Assembly: GCF_950101795.1 (NCBI RefSeq)
Contig: NZ_CATNLZ010000012.1
Coordinates: 1-64,000 of the forward strand
Source of the DNA: Nocardioides sp. T2.26MG-1
GTDB taxonomy: Bacteria; Actinomycetota; Actinomycetes; Propionibacteriales; Nocardioidaceae
Direction: 5' to 3'
Length of the DNA: 64,000 bases
The notes beneath the pieces are model-generated. The model was not told where the DNA came from and made no database searches. It was given only the letters and a program-made list of their open reading frames with translations. Of this stretch, positions 63,261-64,000 are shown in pieces. Made by a program: the position numbers and the translations under genes. The stretch's first letter is position 1. Every line of letters starts with the position of its first letter.

Positions 63261-64000
63261 TCAGCTCCGGCGGCGCCTGAGGTCGTCGACCAGCCGACCC
63301 AGCCGGTGCAGGCGCCCCTCGTCCGCCGGACGCGGGGCGTCGGCCCGGATCACCCGACCCTGCGACGCGCGTTGCACCAGCAGGGCGGCGATGGCGTCGG
63401 CGTAGGCGGCGCGCTCGGCCCCGCGGCCGACCTCGTCGGGCGAGCGGTACGGTCCCTCGGGCGGTCGCGGGACGAGCTCCGCCAGATCGCCGTGGACGAC
63501 GTATCCGCGGCTCCGGATCGTCTCGTTGCGCTCCTCGGCCAGGACGCGCAGGCGCTCGACCAGCTCCGGTGGGCACTGCGGACGGCTCGAGCTCTGCGCC
63601 GCCAGGACGCGCTCGGCGAACTGCGACTTCACCACCCGGGCGTACTCCGGGTGCTTGATCCGGCCCGCGAGCGCCTGGTTGACCCTCCGGAGCACCTGGA
63701 TCTGAGCGACGCCGAGACTGCTGTTGGCCGCTCGACGGGGCGCCACCGGGTCGATGCCATCGGCGTCGAGGTCGAGCGCCTCGGCGAACCGCCGCCACAG
63801 CAGGGAGGGGTCCGCGGACGACTGCGGGGCGACGACGACGTGGACGTGGTCGGGCGGCAGGTCGCGCGCCCACCGGCTGAGCACACCGACCGGGTCCTGG
63901 TTGCGCCAGAACCCGTTCTCGAAGTTGCCCCTCTCCAGCTGCCGCACCAGGCGCCGCTCGAACTTCGCGAAGGTGCGGGCGCTGCCGTTCTTGACCCGCT
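63261..64000 (-). CDS. Sulfotransferase-like protein (5' part beyond the window)
   Basis: The visible 246 codons are the C-terminal two thirds. The start is outside, since the frame stays open to 64000 (RVKNGSARTFAKFERRLVRQ). It continues WARDLPPDHVHVVVAPQSSA, DPSLLWRRFAEALDLDADG and RAANSSLGVAQIQVLRRVNQ, as in the other two sulfotransferase-like proteins here. The P-loop cannot be seen. Converges on the LicD-like gene. Confidence 0.75.
   Translation of the reverse strand, partial: RVKNGSARTFAKFERRLVRQLERGNFENGFWRNQDPVGVLSRWARDLPPDHVHVVVAPQSSADPSLLWRRFAEALDLDADGIDPVAPRRAANSSLGVAQIQVLRRVNQALAGRIKHPEYARVVKSQFAERVLAAQSSSRPQCPPELVERLRVLAEERNETIRSRGYVVHGDLAELVPRPPEGPYRSPDEVGRGAERAAYADAIAALLVQRASQGRVIRADAPRPADEGRLHRLGRLVDDLRRRRS

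Overview
The window is a 64 kb piece of a high-GC actinobacterial chromosome, most likely from Nocardioides or a close relative (Nocardioidaceae). This is an inference from very high GC, frequent GTG starts, mtrA-mtrB-lpqB, a WhiB regulator, F420 genes, a class F sortase and an Rv3235-type gene. No rRNA, tRNA, CRISPR array, transposase or prophage gene was seen.

Region 1 (1-10.2 kb) is housekeeping and accessory: the tail of an unidentified gene, a histidine phosphatase, a CASTOR-like cation channel with RCK-like domains, an MFS transporter, a MaoC dehydratase, a small DUF5302-like protein, two paralogous exported endonuclease/exonuclease/phosphatase proteins around an acyl-CoA dehydrogenase, and the first of three sulfotransferase-like genes.

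Region 2 (10.3-19.7 kb) holds an MgtE/CBS protein, DUF1003, mrp and tatB (the Rv1224-Rv1232c neighbourhood of Mycobacterium tuberculosis). Then come a two-fold frameshifted family 2 glycosyltransferase, a tiny membrane protein with a sortase-signal-like layout, a class F sortase, a NarL-type two-component system, a LysM protein and an Rv3235-family protein.

Region 3 (19.9-51.1 kb) follows the M. tuberculosis Rv3235-Rv3268 order: secA, hpf, comF, lpqB-mtrB-mtrA, sahH, an SIS protein, Trm112, phosphomannomutase, DUF3499, an Rv3259-like protein, whiB, fbiA-fbiB, GDP-mannose pyrophosphorylase and a TIGR03089 protein. Lineage-specific insertions include a YcaQ-like glycosylase, an orphan response regulator, DUF808, a radical SAM/SPASM gene coupled to a coproporphyrinogen/protoporphyrinogen oxidase, an acyltransferase, and DUF5719 with a giant membrane glycosyltransferase.

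Region 4 (51.1-64 kb) is for the cell envelope: a secreted FG-GAP amidase, a Wzm/Wzt-type exporter translationally coupled to a GlfT2-like galactofuranosyltransferase, a glycerol-1-phosphate dehydrogenase-like enzyme overlapping a CTP-transferase-like gene, a LicD/methyltransferase-like fusion, and two sulfotransferase-like genes. Together they suggest export of a galactan-type polymer decorated with a CDP-activated phospho-polyol and possibly sulfate.

Two non-coding themes stand out. The first is a repeated intergenic composite: a gene-specific hairpin at the stop codon followed by a conserved, covarying palindromic module whose ends read GGTCGAGTAG and TATCGAGACC. It recurs beyond the 3' ends of at least seven genes. 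The second is a run of apparently leaderless starts in which TAGNNT lies 6-8 nt before the start codon.
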